Assembly: GCA_040758525.1 (NCBI GenBank)
Contig: JBFLVQ010000004.1
Location: 1 to 47,956 of the forward strand
Source: JBFLVQ01 sp040758525
Lineage (GTDB): Bacteria > Acidobacteriota > Blastocatellia > Chloracidobacteriales > JADJPF01
Reading direction: 5' to 3'
Length of the DNA stretch: 47,956 bases
Positions 8,130 through 15,619 of this stretch are shown piece by piece. The translations under genes and the position numbers were made by a program. Within the stretch, counting starts at the first letter, position 1. The number at the start of each line of letters is the position of its first letter. Under the pieces are notes generated by a model that saw only the letters and a list, made by a program, of their open reading frames with translations, was not told where the DNA came from and did not search any database.

Positions 8130-9470
8130 CTAACGACCCGGTGGAAAGAGTTTGATAAGCTGGTTGACAGCATCATCAAAACGCACCTTGTCATGTGTAC
8201 CCTGCCGTAGATAACCATTGACGGCATCAATACGGTCAATTGCATAATCGACTTTAGCATCGCTGCCACGTTTGTAGGCGCCTATCAAGATAAGATCTTT
8301 CTCCTTCTCATAGGTGGCCAATACTTCGCGTAGTTTTGCTGAAGCTGCGACATGTTCTTTGCTAGCAACAAAAGTCTGTACACGGCTAACACTATCGGAA
8401 ATATTGATAGCCGGATAATGGTTACGTGCCGCTAATGCGCGCGAGAGGATGATATGACCATCCAAGATTGAACGCACCTCATCAGCCACCGGCTCATTCA
8501 TATCATCGCCCTCAACCAGCACTGTGTAGAAGGCGGTAATTGAACCTTTGTCAGAATTGCCAGTGCGTTCCAAGAGCTTGGGTAATTCCGAGAAGACGGA
8601 AGGTGGAAAACCACCACGTGCAGGAGGCTCACCGGTAGCTAGTCCTACCTCACGTTTAGCACGGGCAAAACGTGTTACCGAATCCATCATTAACATTACC
8701 TTCTTACCCTTGTCACGGAAGTATTCGGCAATTGCAGTAGCCACATAGGCTGCTTTTAGACGTATTAGCGAGGGCTCGTTGGAGGTCGCTACCACTACCA
8801 CAGAGCGCTTGAGACCTTCAGGACCAAGGTCATTATCAAGGAAGTCACGCACTTCACGACCGCGCTCACCGATTAGCGCAATGACATTAATCTCGGCTTC
8901 GGTATTACGTGCAATCATACCTAGCGTAGTTGACTTACCCACACCGGCGGCTGCGAAGATACCTATACGCTGGCCTTGTCCAACAGTGAGCAGGCCATCA
9001 ATGGAACGTATGCCAATCTCAAGGGGCTTAAGTACACGTTCACGCTTCATTGGATCGGGTGGAGCATTATGGACAGGGTATTCTATGCTGGAGTAGAGCG
9101 GTCCGCGTGTCTGTAGGTCGATTGGTTCGCCCAAGCCATTCAGCACACGTCCTAACAACTCGTCACCAACCTTTACAGTAAGAGCATGACCAGTAGGAAT
9201 CACCTCACAGTTCATACCTATGTTGCTAATATCGCCAAGTGGCATCAACATTACCTCATTATCGCGAAAACCTACCACTTCGGCCTTCACTGGCTGAGCA
9301 CTATGGGGTGTGTTGATAAGACAAAGCTCGCCAACCCAGACTTCTGGTACGGCTGCTTTCACGATTAGACCTACTAATCCTGTTACACGTCCACGCACCT
9401 CTACCGGAGCGATAGAGTCAATTTCATCAAGGTAACGGGATATATCGATATCTATATCCAATGAGCCCAT
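8130..9470 (-). CDS. sctN: SctN type III secretion ATPase
   Basis: The hexameric ATPase that unfolds and delivers substrates to the export gate, 446 aa as expected. It has a beta-barrel N-domain, a P-loop AAAGVGKST at about 173-181, the T3SS/F-type signature GERGREVRDFLDNDLG, a Walker B stretch KVMLMMDSVTRFA and the motif EPPARGGFPPSVFSELPKLL. The C-terminal domain contains SDSVSRVQ. Its start has GGTGAG upstream, and it follows sctL by 12 bases. All catalytic residues appear intact, so the export engine should be active. FliI and SctN cannot be separated by motifs alone. Confidence 0.95.
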   Translation of the reverse strand: MGSLDIDIDISRYLDEIDSIAPVEVRGRVTGLVGLIVKAAVPEVWVGELCLINTPHSAQPVKAEVVGFRDNEVMLMPLGDISNIGMNCEVIPTGHALTVKVGDELLGRVLNGLGEPIDLQTRGPLYSSIEYPVHNAPPDPMKRERVLKPLEIGIRSIDGLLTVGQGQRIGIFAAAGVGKSTTLGMIARNTEAEINVIALIGERGREVRDFLDNDLGPEGLKRSVVVVATSNEPSLIRLKAAYVATAIAEYFRDKGKKVMLMMDSVTRFARAKREVGLATGEPPARGGFPPSVFSELPKLLERTGNSDKGSITAFYTVLVEGDDMNEPVADEVRSILDGHIILSRALAARNHYPAINISDSVSRVQTFVASKEHVAASAKLREVLATYEKEKDLILIGAYKRGSDAKVDYAIDRIDAVNGYLRQGTHDKVRFDDAVNQLIKLFPPGR

Positions 9471-9482
9471 AATTCACTCACC

Positions 9483-10226
9483 TTATCGGATATGTCCGGC
9501 GCGTTTAAGTAATACTTTTTCCATTACTTCAAGCTGAGTCTTAAGCTGAGCATTGACAACCCCAGCTTCAGATTCAATGATGCAGCCACCTGGTTGCACC
9601 TTGGCGTCGCTCTGAAAATCAATAATTTTGGATTGACCTACCCTATTGAGCAGTTGCTCGCGACTCTTGACCAGATGCTCAATATCATCGGGATTGACAC
9701 GGATTGTAATCTTAGTCTGATTACGTACAGTCTGGATTGCTTGGGTAACAATATCAGCGATTGTATCAGGATGTTGGCGTAGCTCACGACCAATAATACG
9801 TGCTGCCACACGAATTGAGAGTCGAATCATATCGGCTTCTGCCTGAGAGAGCACTTCACGTTTCTTCTCAGTAAGGTCATAGATAATCTCATTGACCTTA
9901 GCAAAGCCCTCCTTGTAACCCTCCTCACGTGCCTCCTCAATGGCAATACGCCGCTCTTCTTCGATGGCCACACGCTCTTCATTAAGGCGTTGACGTTCTT
10001 CTTCTAATTCCGCCCATTTTGCATCAATCTGGGGTTGGGCATTAACAATAATCTGTTGCGCCTGCTCACGTGCACGTTCAATGATACGACGTGCCTCGGC
10101 AGCAGCATCATAGACGCTACCTTTGATAACGGCACCAGCACCTTCGGGCCCTTTAACAATAGGCTGTTCAAAGGTATCAACGGTTGTTGGCCGTTCCGCG
10201 CCTTTGATGATCTTATTCATTGTCAT
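9483..10226 (-). CDS. sctL: SctL/FliH-family ATPase regulator
   Basis: A 247-aa stator protein of the export ATPase. Residues about 45-105 form a long Ala/Glu/Arg-rich coiled coil similar to F-type ATPase subunit b. The C-terminal domain (about 120-240) resembles FliH/SctL, with LSIRVAARIIGRELRQHP, TIRVNPDDIEHL and the Gly-containing QPGGCIIESEAGVVNAQL, which are hallmark stretches. SctL dimers tie SctN to the SctQ pods. The start has an AGGGGG leader. It lies upstream of sctN, and a 140-base gap with a possible internal promoter separates it from the FliG-like gene. Confidence 0.9.
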   Translation of the reverse strand: MTMNKIIKGAERPTTVDTFEQPIVKGPEGAGAVIKGSVYDAAAEARRIIERAREQAQQIIVNAQPQIDAKWAELEEERQRLNEERVAIEEERRIAIEEAREEGYKEGFAKVNEIIYDLTEKKREVLSQAEADMIRLSIRVAARIIGRELRQHPDTIADIVTQAIQTVRNQTKITIRVNPDDIEHLVKSREQLLNRVGQSKIIDFQSDAKVQPGGCIIESEAGVVNAQLKTQLEVMEKVLLKRAGHIR

Positions 10227-10283
10227 CTATCGCCCCCTAATCATTACCACTCAGGCCATTGTTGATTGTCCACAGATGGTTCT

Positions 10284-10289
10284 ATTATA
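10284..10289 (-). promoter_or_regulatory. Possible internal promoter before sctL
   Basis: On the minus strand a perfect TATAAT lies 57 bases before the sctL start, in the 140-base gap after the FliG-like gene. The best minus-35 is a poor TTAGAC at 19 bases. A 7-bp inverted repeat (AGGCCAT near 10251, ATGGCCT near 10298) flanks it. This is a weak call based on the minus-10 only. Confidence 0.3.
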
Positions 10290-10367
10290 CGCAAAAGATG
10301 GCCTTGAAGTCTAAGGATAAGTATAGTAGTACGTCGAACTATGCCGGTTCTCAGATGTCTAGACTAT

Positions 10368-11339
10368 TTAGCCATTTGCTGCTGGTACATTCACCTCCGG
10401 ACTGGTCTCCAACTGACGGCGCGGTTGTAGCAGCGACGCCAGACAACTCTGAAACTGTTCATTAGCAAAAGCAGCAAGTTCTGCATCGGTCTGACGCAAA
10501 CGTGCTGCTAGGTCAAAGAAACGTCCCGCCTCTTCGATAGAGAACTTCTGCGTTAAGAACTTCTGCAGCGACTCACCCTCATTAAGAAGCGCGCCTGCTA
10601 GCAGCATCAATCCCGTGTCATCAATAATCGAGAAGTTGCGCAGTTGTTGTGCAGTAAGCCAGACCAGACAGCGTTCGGCAATCAGTACCTGAGCAGGATC
10701 AACATCACGTAGCAGCTTAATACGTCGTACAATCTCCTTTGAGTAGGCACGGGGAAAACGTTGTAGCGACTCGACCAACTCCTGGCGGTCAATTCTACGC
10801 ATGGCGGTGGCGATTGTCTGTAGACTCATCTCCCTTTGTAGTGCACGTAGACGTGTGGCATTAAGCCTGGTCATAGGGTTTTCGCCAGGTAATATAAAAG
10901 TGAACTGTCGAATAAAAGCGTGCTTAACCACTTCGAGTAATTCTGGCGCTACTGATGGAGGATTGGGATAGGCAGCCAACTGACGTATGGTACGCTCAGG
11001 GAAATAACGCATTGCCTCTTCTACCATCTCAGCCGGGAGATGGTAGAAGATCATTCGTATAATCGCGGCTGGTTCATTGGTTAGTACTAGTGCAATATGC
11101 GAAGGATGCACATCTGTGATCTGACGCAGTAAAAACTCACTACGTAATGCCTTAAGGCCAGCCGCAAGGGCACTACGACGGTCGTCTTCCGACAACTGTA
11201 GGTACTTGTTGGCCCTAGACATTATCAAATCCTTCTCTTCGCGAGGGAGGCTCTCAAATAATGGCAATGCCTCCTCTCCATCCAAAAGAAGGGCTACAGT
11301 AAGTAATGCCTGCAAGCGCGGCGAAAAAGAGTTCTCCAT
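10368..11339 (-). CDS. FliG-like protein in the SctK position
   Basis: A 323-aa soluble, helical, Leu/Arg-rich protein encoded between sctJ and sctL, where sctK (virulence type) or fliG (flagella) normally sits. The N-terminal stretch LLTVALLLDGEEALPLFESL resembles the FliG N-domain pattern of Leu-rich sequence then G-E. DVHPSHIALVLTNEP followed by a LPAEM stretch about 15 residues on resembles the FliG middle-domain motif (E-H-P-Q-x-I-A-L-V-L). The conserved EHPQ is changed to VHPS. I infer an adaptor joining the SctJ ring to the SctQ/FliM-like C-ring. A divergent SctK is the alternative. No motor proteins are nearby, so a role in rotation is unlikely. Confidence 0.55.
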   Translation of the reverse strand: MENSFSPRLQALLTVALLLDGEEALPLFESLPREEKDLIMSRANKYLQLSEDDRRSALAAGLKALRSEFLLRQITDVHPSHIALVLTNEPAAIIRMIFYHLPAEMVEEAMRYFPERTIRQLAAYPNPPSVAPELLEVVKHAFIRQFTFILPGENPMTRLNATRLRALQREMSLQTIATAMRRIDRQELVESLQRFPRAYSKEIVRRIKLLRDVDPAQVLIAERCLVWLTAQQLRNFSIIDDTGLMLLAGALLNEGESLQKFLTQKFSIEEAGRFFDLAARLRQTDAELAAFANEQFQSCLASLLQPRRQLETSPEVNVPAANG

Positions 11340-11389
11340 AGCCGAAGATCTACTCTCGGCAGCGAGCCCACAAGATCAGCGATTAGCGC

Positions 11390-12226
11390 TTAGCGCGCTG
11401 CCGCATTGGCTGCCGTGGCTGGCTGCCCTCTACTTCCTACTGGACGTATCGCCTGGTTGCGCTCAAGCTGGGCAATACGACTGCCCAACTTACGTATACG
11501 CATCACAGAAAAGGCAAGCAGGCCGCTAAGAATTAGCACAATCGTAATGGCAGCAACAAAGATCAACCTTATATACCGGTTCTTAAGATTGTCGAACTGG
11601 TTGATATTAGGCGCAGGTACAGCTTTCATCACAACTTGTACACGATCGGCGTCCAATCCTTCTATTGCCGAAGCGACCAGGCTACGTATCTCACTGACCG
11701 AGTAAGGCTCATTGGGAGTGTTATATTTTAGTAACACCGAAGCGGAGGGACGCGACTGTTTACTTGCATCAACGAGTGGGTTGGGATTGGGCATTACCAC
11801 ATTCACATTCGCACTCACCACACCATTGACCTTCTCAAGCATCAACGCGATCGCTTCCTGAGTAGCGGCTAACTTACGCAACTCTTCCTCAGTTTGAGTG
11901 GGAATAAGACTCTCAGACTTAAAGACCGAGAGGTATGGATTCTCACGCGCGCGTGGCAAGTCATTCTCGTCAAGGATATAACGCGCTTTATTAACTGCCT
12001 CATCGCCAATGATGAAGGGAGTTTCAATGGTAACCGACCAGCTTACGGTATCCTCTGAACCAGATTTCACAGCATTGGCAATCAGACCATTGCGTTGTAA
12101 TAGCACACAGATACGTTGTGCCTCTTTCTCGGTCAAACCAGTTACCAGTTCACGATGGCGGTCGCAGGCGGTCAGGCCAAAAGTGCTGAAAAGGAGAATA
12201 CATATAATTGACAGCTTTCGCAGCAT
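11390..12226 (-). CDS. sctJ: SctJ inner-membrane ring lipoprotein
   Basis: The inner-membrane ring protein of virulence-type T3SS, 278 aa. The signal peptide ends in the lipobox LTAC, with the lipidated Cys at residue 21. The periplasmic part (22-205) contains the two ring-building folds of the YscJ/FliF family, seen in GLTEKEAQRICVLLQRNGLIA, FIIGDEAVNKARYILDENDL and the RPSASVLLKYN strand. A membrane helix lies at about 213-235, followed by a short cytosolic Arg/Ala tail. It has one helix and a lipid anchor, not the two helices and 500+ residues of flagellar FliF. This is the main evidence that the apparatus is not a flagellum. AGGAG precedes the start. Confidence 0.92.
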   Translation of the reverse strand: MLRKLSIICILLFSTFGLTACDRHRELVTGLTEKEAQRICVLLQRNGLIANAVKSGSEDTVSWSVTIETPFIIGDEAVNKARYILDENDLPRARENPYLSVFKSESLIPTQTEEELRKLAATQEAIALMLEKVNGVVSANVNVVMPNPNPLVDASKQSRPSASVLLKYNTPNEPYSVSEIRSLVASAIEGLDADRVQVVMKAVPAPNINQFDNLKNRYIRLIFVAAITIVLILSGLLAFSVMRIRKLGSRIAQLERNQAIRPVGSRGQPATAANAAAR

Positions 12227-12290
12227 GCAGCTCTCCTATCAAAAATGATATATCTGTCATTATTGAGCCGTCCGGGCACAGAATATAGAA

Positions 12291-12351
12291 CCGGCCGGAG
12301 ATAGCCGGCCGGCTTGTCTACTCTGTTGTCGATCCGGGCGGACGCCGGATC
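12291..12351 (-). repeat. Twin GC-rich hairpins between sctI and sctJ
   Basis: Two inverted repeats lie back to back after the sctI stop: CCGGCCGG-agatag-CCGGCCGG (12291-12312) and GATCCGG-gcggacg-CCGGATC (12331-12351). Neither is followed by a U-run. They could act as attenuators or 3' protective stems that keep the sctI message in excess over sctJ, which would suit differing subunit numbers. Function is inferred. Confidence 0.55.
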
Positions 12352-12358
12352 TGCCAGA

Positions 12359-12910
12359 TTAAATATTGGTTTGCAAAACAGTTTTGATCCCAGTGCTGAT
12401 CTGATCTACTACTTTGCTGAGTACTTCCACGTTCTGCGTAATACTCTCCATTTTAACCTGCAGCTTGATCATTTCCATCGGGTTGACGGGCGCGTTGATA
12501 TCAATGTTCTGTAATATGCCTTCTAGCGATGAGAATTCTTTATCCAAGCTGTTTAAATAATTGCCTACCTGGCCAGTCTCACGTGTGCCGCCTACACGAT
12601 CCAATTCGGCACGTAATGATTCTAGTTTGGTACGGTTATCATGAAAGAGAGTATTATAACCATTCAATTCACTGCCAGGCTGTACATAACGCTCAAACGT
12701 CGCCTGCGCTTCAGTTGATGCAAGCCGTATCTGATCGCCTGAGACTAGCCCCGACTCTTTAAGCTTCTCTACTTCAGCATTCAATTCTGTAGAGCTAGAA
12801 CTAGTGCGTACAGTCTCAAAATCGTCATTGGTAATGACGCGCTTTGCTTCTGTGGATTGTGTCTGCTGGGTGGATGAGGATGCTATATTGCTAACATTAA
12901 TAGGATCCAT
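12359..12910 (-). CDS. sctI: SctI-like inner rod protein
   Basis: A 183-aa protein with a disordered Ser/Thr-rich N-terminus and a helical C-terminus. The last 40 residues (PMEMIKLQVKMESITQ, then VEVLSKVVDQISTGIKTVL) match the inner-rod signature: L-x-x-Q, then Y/E-x-x-S-K, then a final helix ending near T-x-L-x-x-N. SctI polymerises inside the export gate as an adaptor to the needle. The ATG at 12910 is chosen because GGAGG lies about eight bases upstream, not the earlier in-frame start at 12925. It directly precedes sctJ, the classic I-J order. It is longer than many SctI proteins, and the extra length is N-terminal. Confidence 0.82.
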   Translation of the reverse strand: MDPINVSNIASSSTQQTQSTEAKRVITNDDFETVRTSSSSTELNAEVEKLKESGLVSGDQIRLASTEAQATFERYVQPGSELNGYNTLFHDNRTKLESLRAELDRVGGTRETGQVGNYLNSLDKEFSSLEGILQNIDINAPVNPMEMIKLQVKMESITQNVEVLSKVVDQISTGIKTVLQTNI

Positions 12911-12947
12911 GATTTTTACCTCCAATATACTCGAATATATATATGTA

Positions 12948-12955
12948 TTATCGGT
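12948..12955 (-). promoter_or_regulatory. Possible sigma-28-type minus-10 before sctI
   Basis: On the minus strand ACCGATAA (7 of 8 matches to GCCGATAA) lies 37 bases upstream of the sctI start. The expected minus-35 position 15 bases upstream reads GGCG, not TAAA; a TAAG occurs at 19 bases. This is therefore a half-site only, noted because a strong full match exists before sctU. Confidence 0.35.
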
Positions 12956-12989
12956 CTAACATTGTGGCACCGCCCTTATGGCTGCGGCG

Positions 12990-13027
12990 GTGAGTTCAGT
13001 GCACGAATAATCGCATACTGAACTCAC
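12990..13027 (-). repeat. 11-bp inverted repeat between the sigma factor gene and sctI
   Basis: GTGAGTTCAGT (12990-13000) and ACTGAACTCAC (13017-13027) are perfect inverted copies separated by 16 bases. A second small stem CCGCC/GGCGG follows (12970-12990). There is no U-run. It lies just after the sigma factor stop and upstream of the possible sctI promoter, so it could be a weak terminator or a protein-binding operator. Confidence 0.55.
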
Positions 13028-13036
13028 TGCTGCTCC

Positions 13037-13837
13037 TTAAGTGGCTCCAACAATCCCCTTCGCCTTCAGCATCTGGCAAAGGTGTTGCAGACATTTGCTA
13101 TGTAGACGTGACGCCCAAGATTTTGAAAGTCCCAGCTTATTGCCAATCTCCTCTAGCGTCAGGCCATGGTAATAATAGTATTCGATCAGTTTACGTTCCG
13201 TCTCAGGCAGTTGTGAAATTGCTTGCCTAATGATCTGACGGAACTCTTTGGCCGCATAATCTTCATCTGGAGCGGCGCGATTCTCGGGAGTATTAAGTGT
13301 TTCAGACGATTCTAACGAGAGCATATAGGCAGAGACAATACCAGAAAAGATTGCCTCAACTTCATGAATCTCGTCCTCAACGGGTTGACTACGCATTTCA
13401 CTATTAGCATCCGAATAGCTGTTCATCAATTCGGTAGCATTCTGCTCAAAACGTATACGTGCAAATTCGGATCGCGAGAACCAGCCGATTTGACGTAGCC
13501 CGTCGTAGATCGCCCCTTTAATACGGTAGTAAGCAAAGGTTTTAAAACTGACGCCACGGGTTCGATCAAAGCGTTCGACAGCTTCAATCAAACCAATACG
13601 TCCGTATCCGATCAAATCATTAATATCGATTTGGGCCGGCAGTTTCGAGACAATCGACTGTGCAATCGAGCGCACATAAGGTAGATAACGCTCAATTAGT
13701 TCGTCTCGGCTGTCTTCCTCAAAGTTCAAGGCTTGAACCATACAGCGCTCACCGCATGCCTCAGTAAAAATAGCACAAATATCAGAAGCGGATTGTGAAA
13801 ATGATAGCGACGATAGTTTCCTAACCAAAGCTACCAT
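13037..13837 (-). CDS. FliA/WhiG-type RNA polymerase sigma factor
   Basis: A sigma-70 family group 3 factor of the FliA type. Region 2 reads DELIERYLPYVRSIAQSIVSKL followed by the DLIGYGRIGLIEAVERFD signature and FKTFAYYRIKGAIYDGLRQ, all typical of FliA/WhiG. Region 4 is QAISQLPETERKLIEYYYYH, then LTLEEIGNKLGLSKSWASRLH, a clear helix-turn-helix. ATG at 13837 follows an in-frame TTG. A later ATG at 13741 (MVQALNFEEDS) has GGTGAG six bases upstream, begins right before the homologous part and may be the true start. It has its own sigma-70 promoter and lies upstream of the T3SS genes, so it probably controls them. No anti-sigma FlgM gene is seen in the window. Confidence 0.88.
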   Translation of the reverse strand: MVALVRKLSSLSFSQSASDICAIFTEACGERCMVQALNFEEDSRDELIERYLPYVRSIAQSIVSKLPAQIDINDLIGYGRIGLIEAVERFDRTRGVSFKTFAYYRIKGAIYDGLRQIGWFSRSEFARIRFEQNATELMNSYSDANSEMRSQPVEDEIHEVEAIFSGIVSAYMLSLESSETLNTPENRAAPDEDYAAKEFRQIIRQAISQLPETERKLIEYYYYHGLTLEEIGNKLGLSKSWASRLHSKCLQHLCQMLKAKGIVGAT

Positions 13838-13846
13838 CAATTTGAC

Positions 13847-13872
13847 AATTGCATTGCCGCGTCAATGCAATT
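13847..13872 (-). promoter_or_regulatory. Leader hairpin before the sigma factor gene
   Basis: A perfect 10-bp inverted repeat, AATTGCATTG-ccgcgt-CAATGCAATT, sits 9 bases upstream of the first possible ATG. In the mRNA it would form a stable stem beside the start and could mask ribosome entry, or the DNA could bind a dimeric regulator. No Shine-Dalgarno sequence is visible between the stem and this start. Confidence 0.6.
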
Positions 13873-13978
13873 TAGTCAGTATACCAGAATAGGCTACCTT
13901 CAGCTACGACATTAATACTATAACTGTCAGTGCAGCCTTCTTATCACAATCACGATATTGTTTCCTAGCGCCAGTAAG

Positions 13979-14006
13979 ATTATATCGTCTCCATTACTAA
14001 AGTCAA
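13979..14006 (-). promoter_or_regulatory. Sigma-70-type promoter of the sigma factor gene
   Basis: On the minus strand TTGACT, 16 bases, TATAAT. Ten or eleven of twelve consensus bases match with acceptable spacing. It lies about 140 bases before the sigma factor ATG, so the message would carry a leader containing the 10-bp hairpin. Confidence 0.7.
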
Positions 14007-14035
14007 TTTCCAAGCTAAATTTAGCCCGGCTAATC

Positions 14036-15619
14036 CTAGTTCATTTTCAGTTTTGCGCCACAATACCAGCAAAACTCTGGTTCTGATTGTACCCCACTAT
14101 ATTCGGTACCGGCTGCTTGTGGACTACCACAAAGCGAACAGAAACCATCGACAAGATTGCCCATCTGACCTTTGTTAATGGCTGTTTGTGGGGCAGCAGC
14201 AGGCGTCCGATTATAGCTACTCTGCTCAACTGCAGAGATAGGCGACTGTAAGGGTGCCGTCTGCTCAGATGGTTCATCAAGTCGTTTAAGCGGTTGAGGT
14301 GTCTTGGAGAGCGACAACCCCATAAAGGTTTGATAGCGTTTGCGCGACATCTTGCCAGAACTGGCTGGACTGGTCGCACGCGAGGAGATAACCGCTGGCG
14401 CGGCATTTCTTTCTGGAGTCGCTGCCAAACTCTCTGTTGGTTTGGCGTGTGGGATGTTAGTTGTATTTGGAGCAGGTGTTACTAGTCTGTTGCTCCTTGG
14501 TGGTTCAGTTGGAGAAGCATTAATAGTTTGCGCTGAGGTGACAGCCGCTTTCGAAGAACCACGATCCATAAGTGAAAGGCCAGCAAAGGTACTATAACGC
14601 TTTTTGTTCGTCTCTTTGCGTGAGGGTGGTGGTGGCGGTGGCGGTGGTGGTGTGAGAATATCCTCTTTGTGTGGACTAATATTGTCTGCTGGATCAATAT
14701 CATGAAGTGAGAGCCCAGCAAAAGTATTATAGCGTTTACGTACCAACTTAGCTCGTGCCTTGGTTTCCGATGTTTTGGTCGGTTCGCCCTGACCGGAGGG
14801 GTTTCTGCTAAAACCGGCGGCAAATCCTATTGTCGCTTCTGGAGAGGTATTAGCAGCATAGCTAGTAGTAGCCGTAGAAAGTTCGGCTGACTTAGCCGAT
14901 CGGGTATTATCCTTTTTGCCACCCTGTAATTCTGAAGGTAGATAGGATTGGGTGGTCTCCATATCATCAGTCTGTGGTAGATCTTCTATAATGGGCGCCG
15001 ATACAGTTGTCGTAGAGATATGTACATTGCCGGTCTTAGCAGTTGGCGGAATAGCAAATTCTGAAGCCGACCCATGTCCTAATGTGGTCTCAAAGTCGTT
15101 AACTGCAGCAGTCGTTGATAAAGCCGATGTAGCAAGTGAATTAGATGGAATAGGGGGCGGTGCCAGCGCTGGTGTAGATGTCGTGATTAATGGTGAACTG
15201 GTCCGCTCGCTCACTGGTTGATAGCTCTCTTTGGAAACAGCCGCAGCCAGGGAAGATTGTGAATGGGTAACGGCAGTTGATAAGCTAGTAGATACCTGGG
15301 GCACAGAAATATGGGATGCCTTCTCCGCACTGGCGGTTGTGGTTTTAGGCGCACGCTCACTTGCATAGGTGGAATCGACGGCGGCAACAAATTCCCGGCT
15401 CTCTTCCGGATTGAATACCACCATACCTTTGTGAATCTGCTCGAGGTTGTTCAAAATTGACTGTGCGGCCAACAGTATCGCAGCCGTGCCGCCCGCTAGC
15501 GCTAGCGCCAACAGTGCCAGCCCATATATCAGCAGATTGGCTGCCAATAGCACCGCGCTTAAGAGACCAGCTACGGCTACTAGTAGAGCACAGATCATAA
15601 CCCACGAACTCTTATTCAT
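14036..15619 (-). CDS. Membrane protein with low-complexity linker, three KRYxTFxGLSL repeats and a zinc ribbon
   Basis: I do not recognise the family. The 527-aa protein has two hydrophobic helices (about 5-28 and 30-53), then about 240 residues rich in Ser, Thr, Ala and Pro. Three copies of a short motif follow: RKRYNTFAGLSL (294-305), KKRYSTFAGLSL (339-350) and RKRYQTFMGLSL (426-437). A run of nine prolines lies near 324-332. The end is a two-CxxC zinc-ribbon-like segment (CSLC near 494-497, CWYC near 517-520). GGTGGAG precedes the ATG. It is the gene before the sigma factor, but a promoter intervenes. The repeated Thr motif in a disordered tether suggests docking sites, possibly phosphorylated. 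Confidence 0.6.
   Translation of the reverse strand: MNKSSWVMICALLVAVAGLLSAVLLAANLLIYGLALLALALAGGTAAILLAAQSILNNLEQIHKGMVVFNPEESREFVAAVDSTYASERAPKTTTASAEKASHISVPQVSTSLSTAVTHSQSSLAAAVSKESYQPVSERTSSPLITTSTPALAPPPIPSNSLATSALSTTAAVNDFETTLGHGSASEFAIPPTAKTGNVHISTTTVSAPIIEDLPQTDDMETTQSYLPSELQGGKKDNTRSAKSAELSTATTSYAANTSPEATIGFAAGFSRNPSGQGEPTKTSETKARAKLVRKRYNTFAGLSLHDIDPADNISPHKEDILTPPPPPPPPPSRKETNKKRYSTFAGLSLMDRGSSKAAVTSAQTINASPTEPPRSNRLVTPAPNTTNIPHAKPTESLAATPERNAAPAVISSRATSPASSGKMSRKRYQTFMGLSLSKTPQPLKRLDEPSEQTAPLQSPISAVEQSSYNRTPAAAPQTAINKGQMGNLVDGFCSLCGSPQAAGTEYSGVQSEPEFCWYCGAKLKMN

Noticed and set aside
9483..9509. TCCGATAA with a TAAA nearby, resembling a sigma-28 promoter before sctN
   Set aside because: Spacing is 13, not 15, bases, and the match falls on the final codons and stop of sctL, so chance is likely.
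162..13837. Reading the locus as an ordinary flagellar operon
   Set aside because: SctJ is a short lipoprotein, not FliF, SctI precedes it, and no hook, rod, filament or motor genes are present.
14615..14650. GGTGGTGGCGGTGGC repeat as a DNA element
   Set aside because: It encodes the polyproline run of the 527-aa protein on the minus strand and needs no separate explanation.
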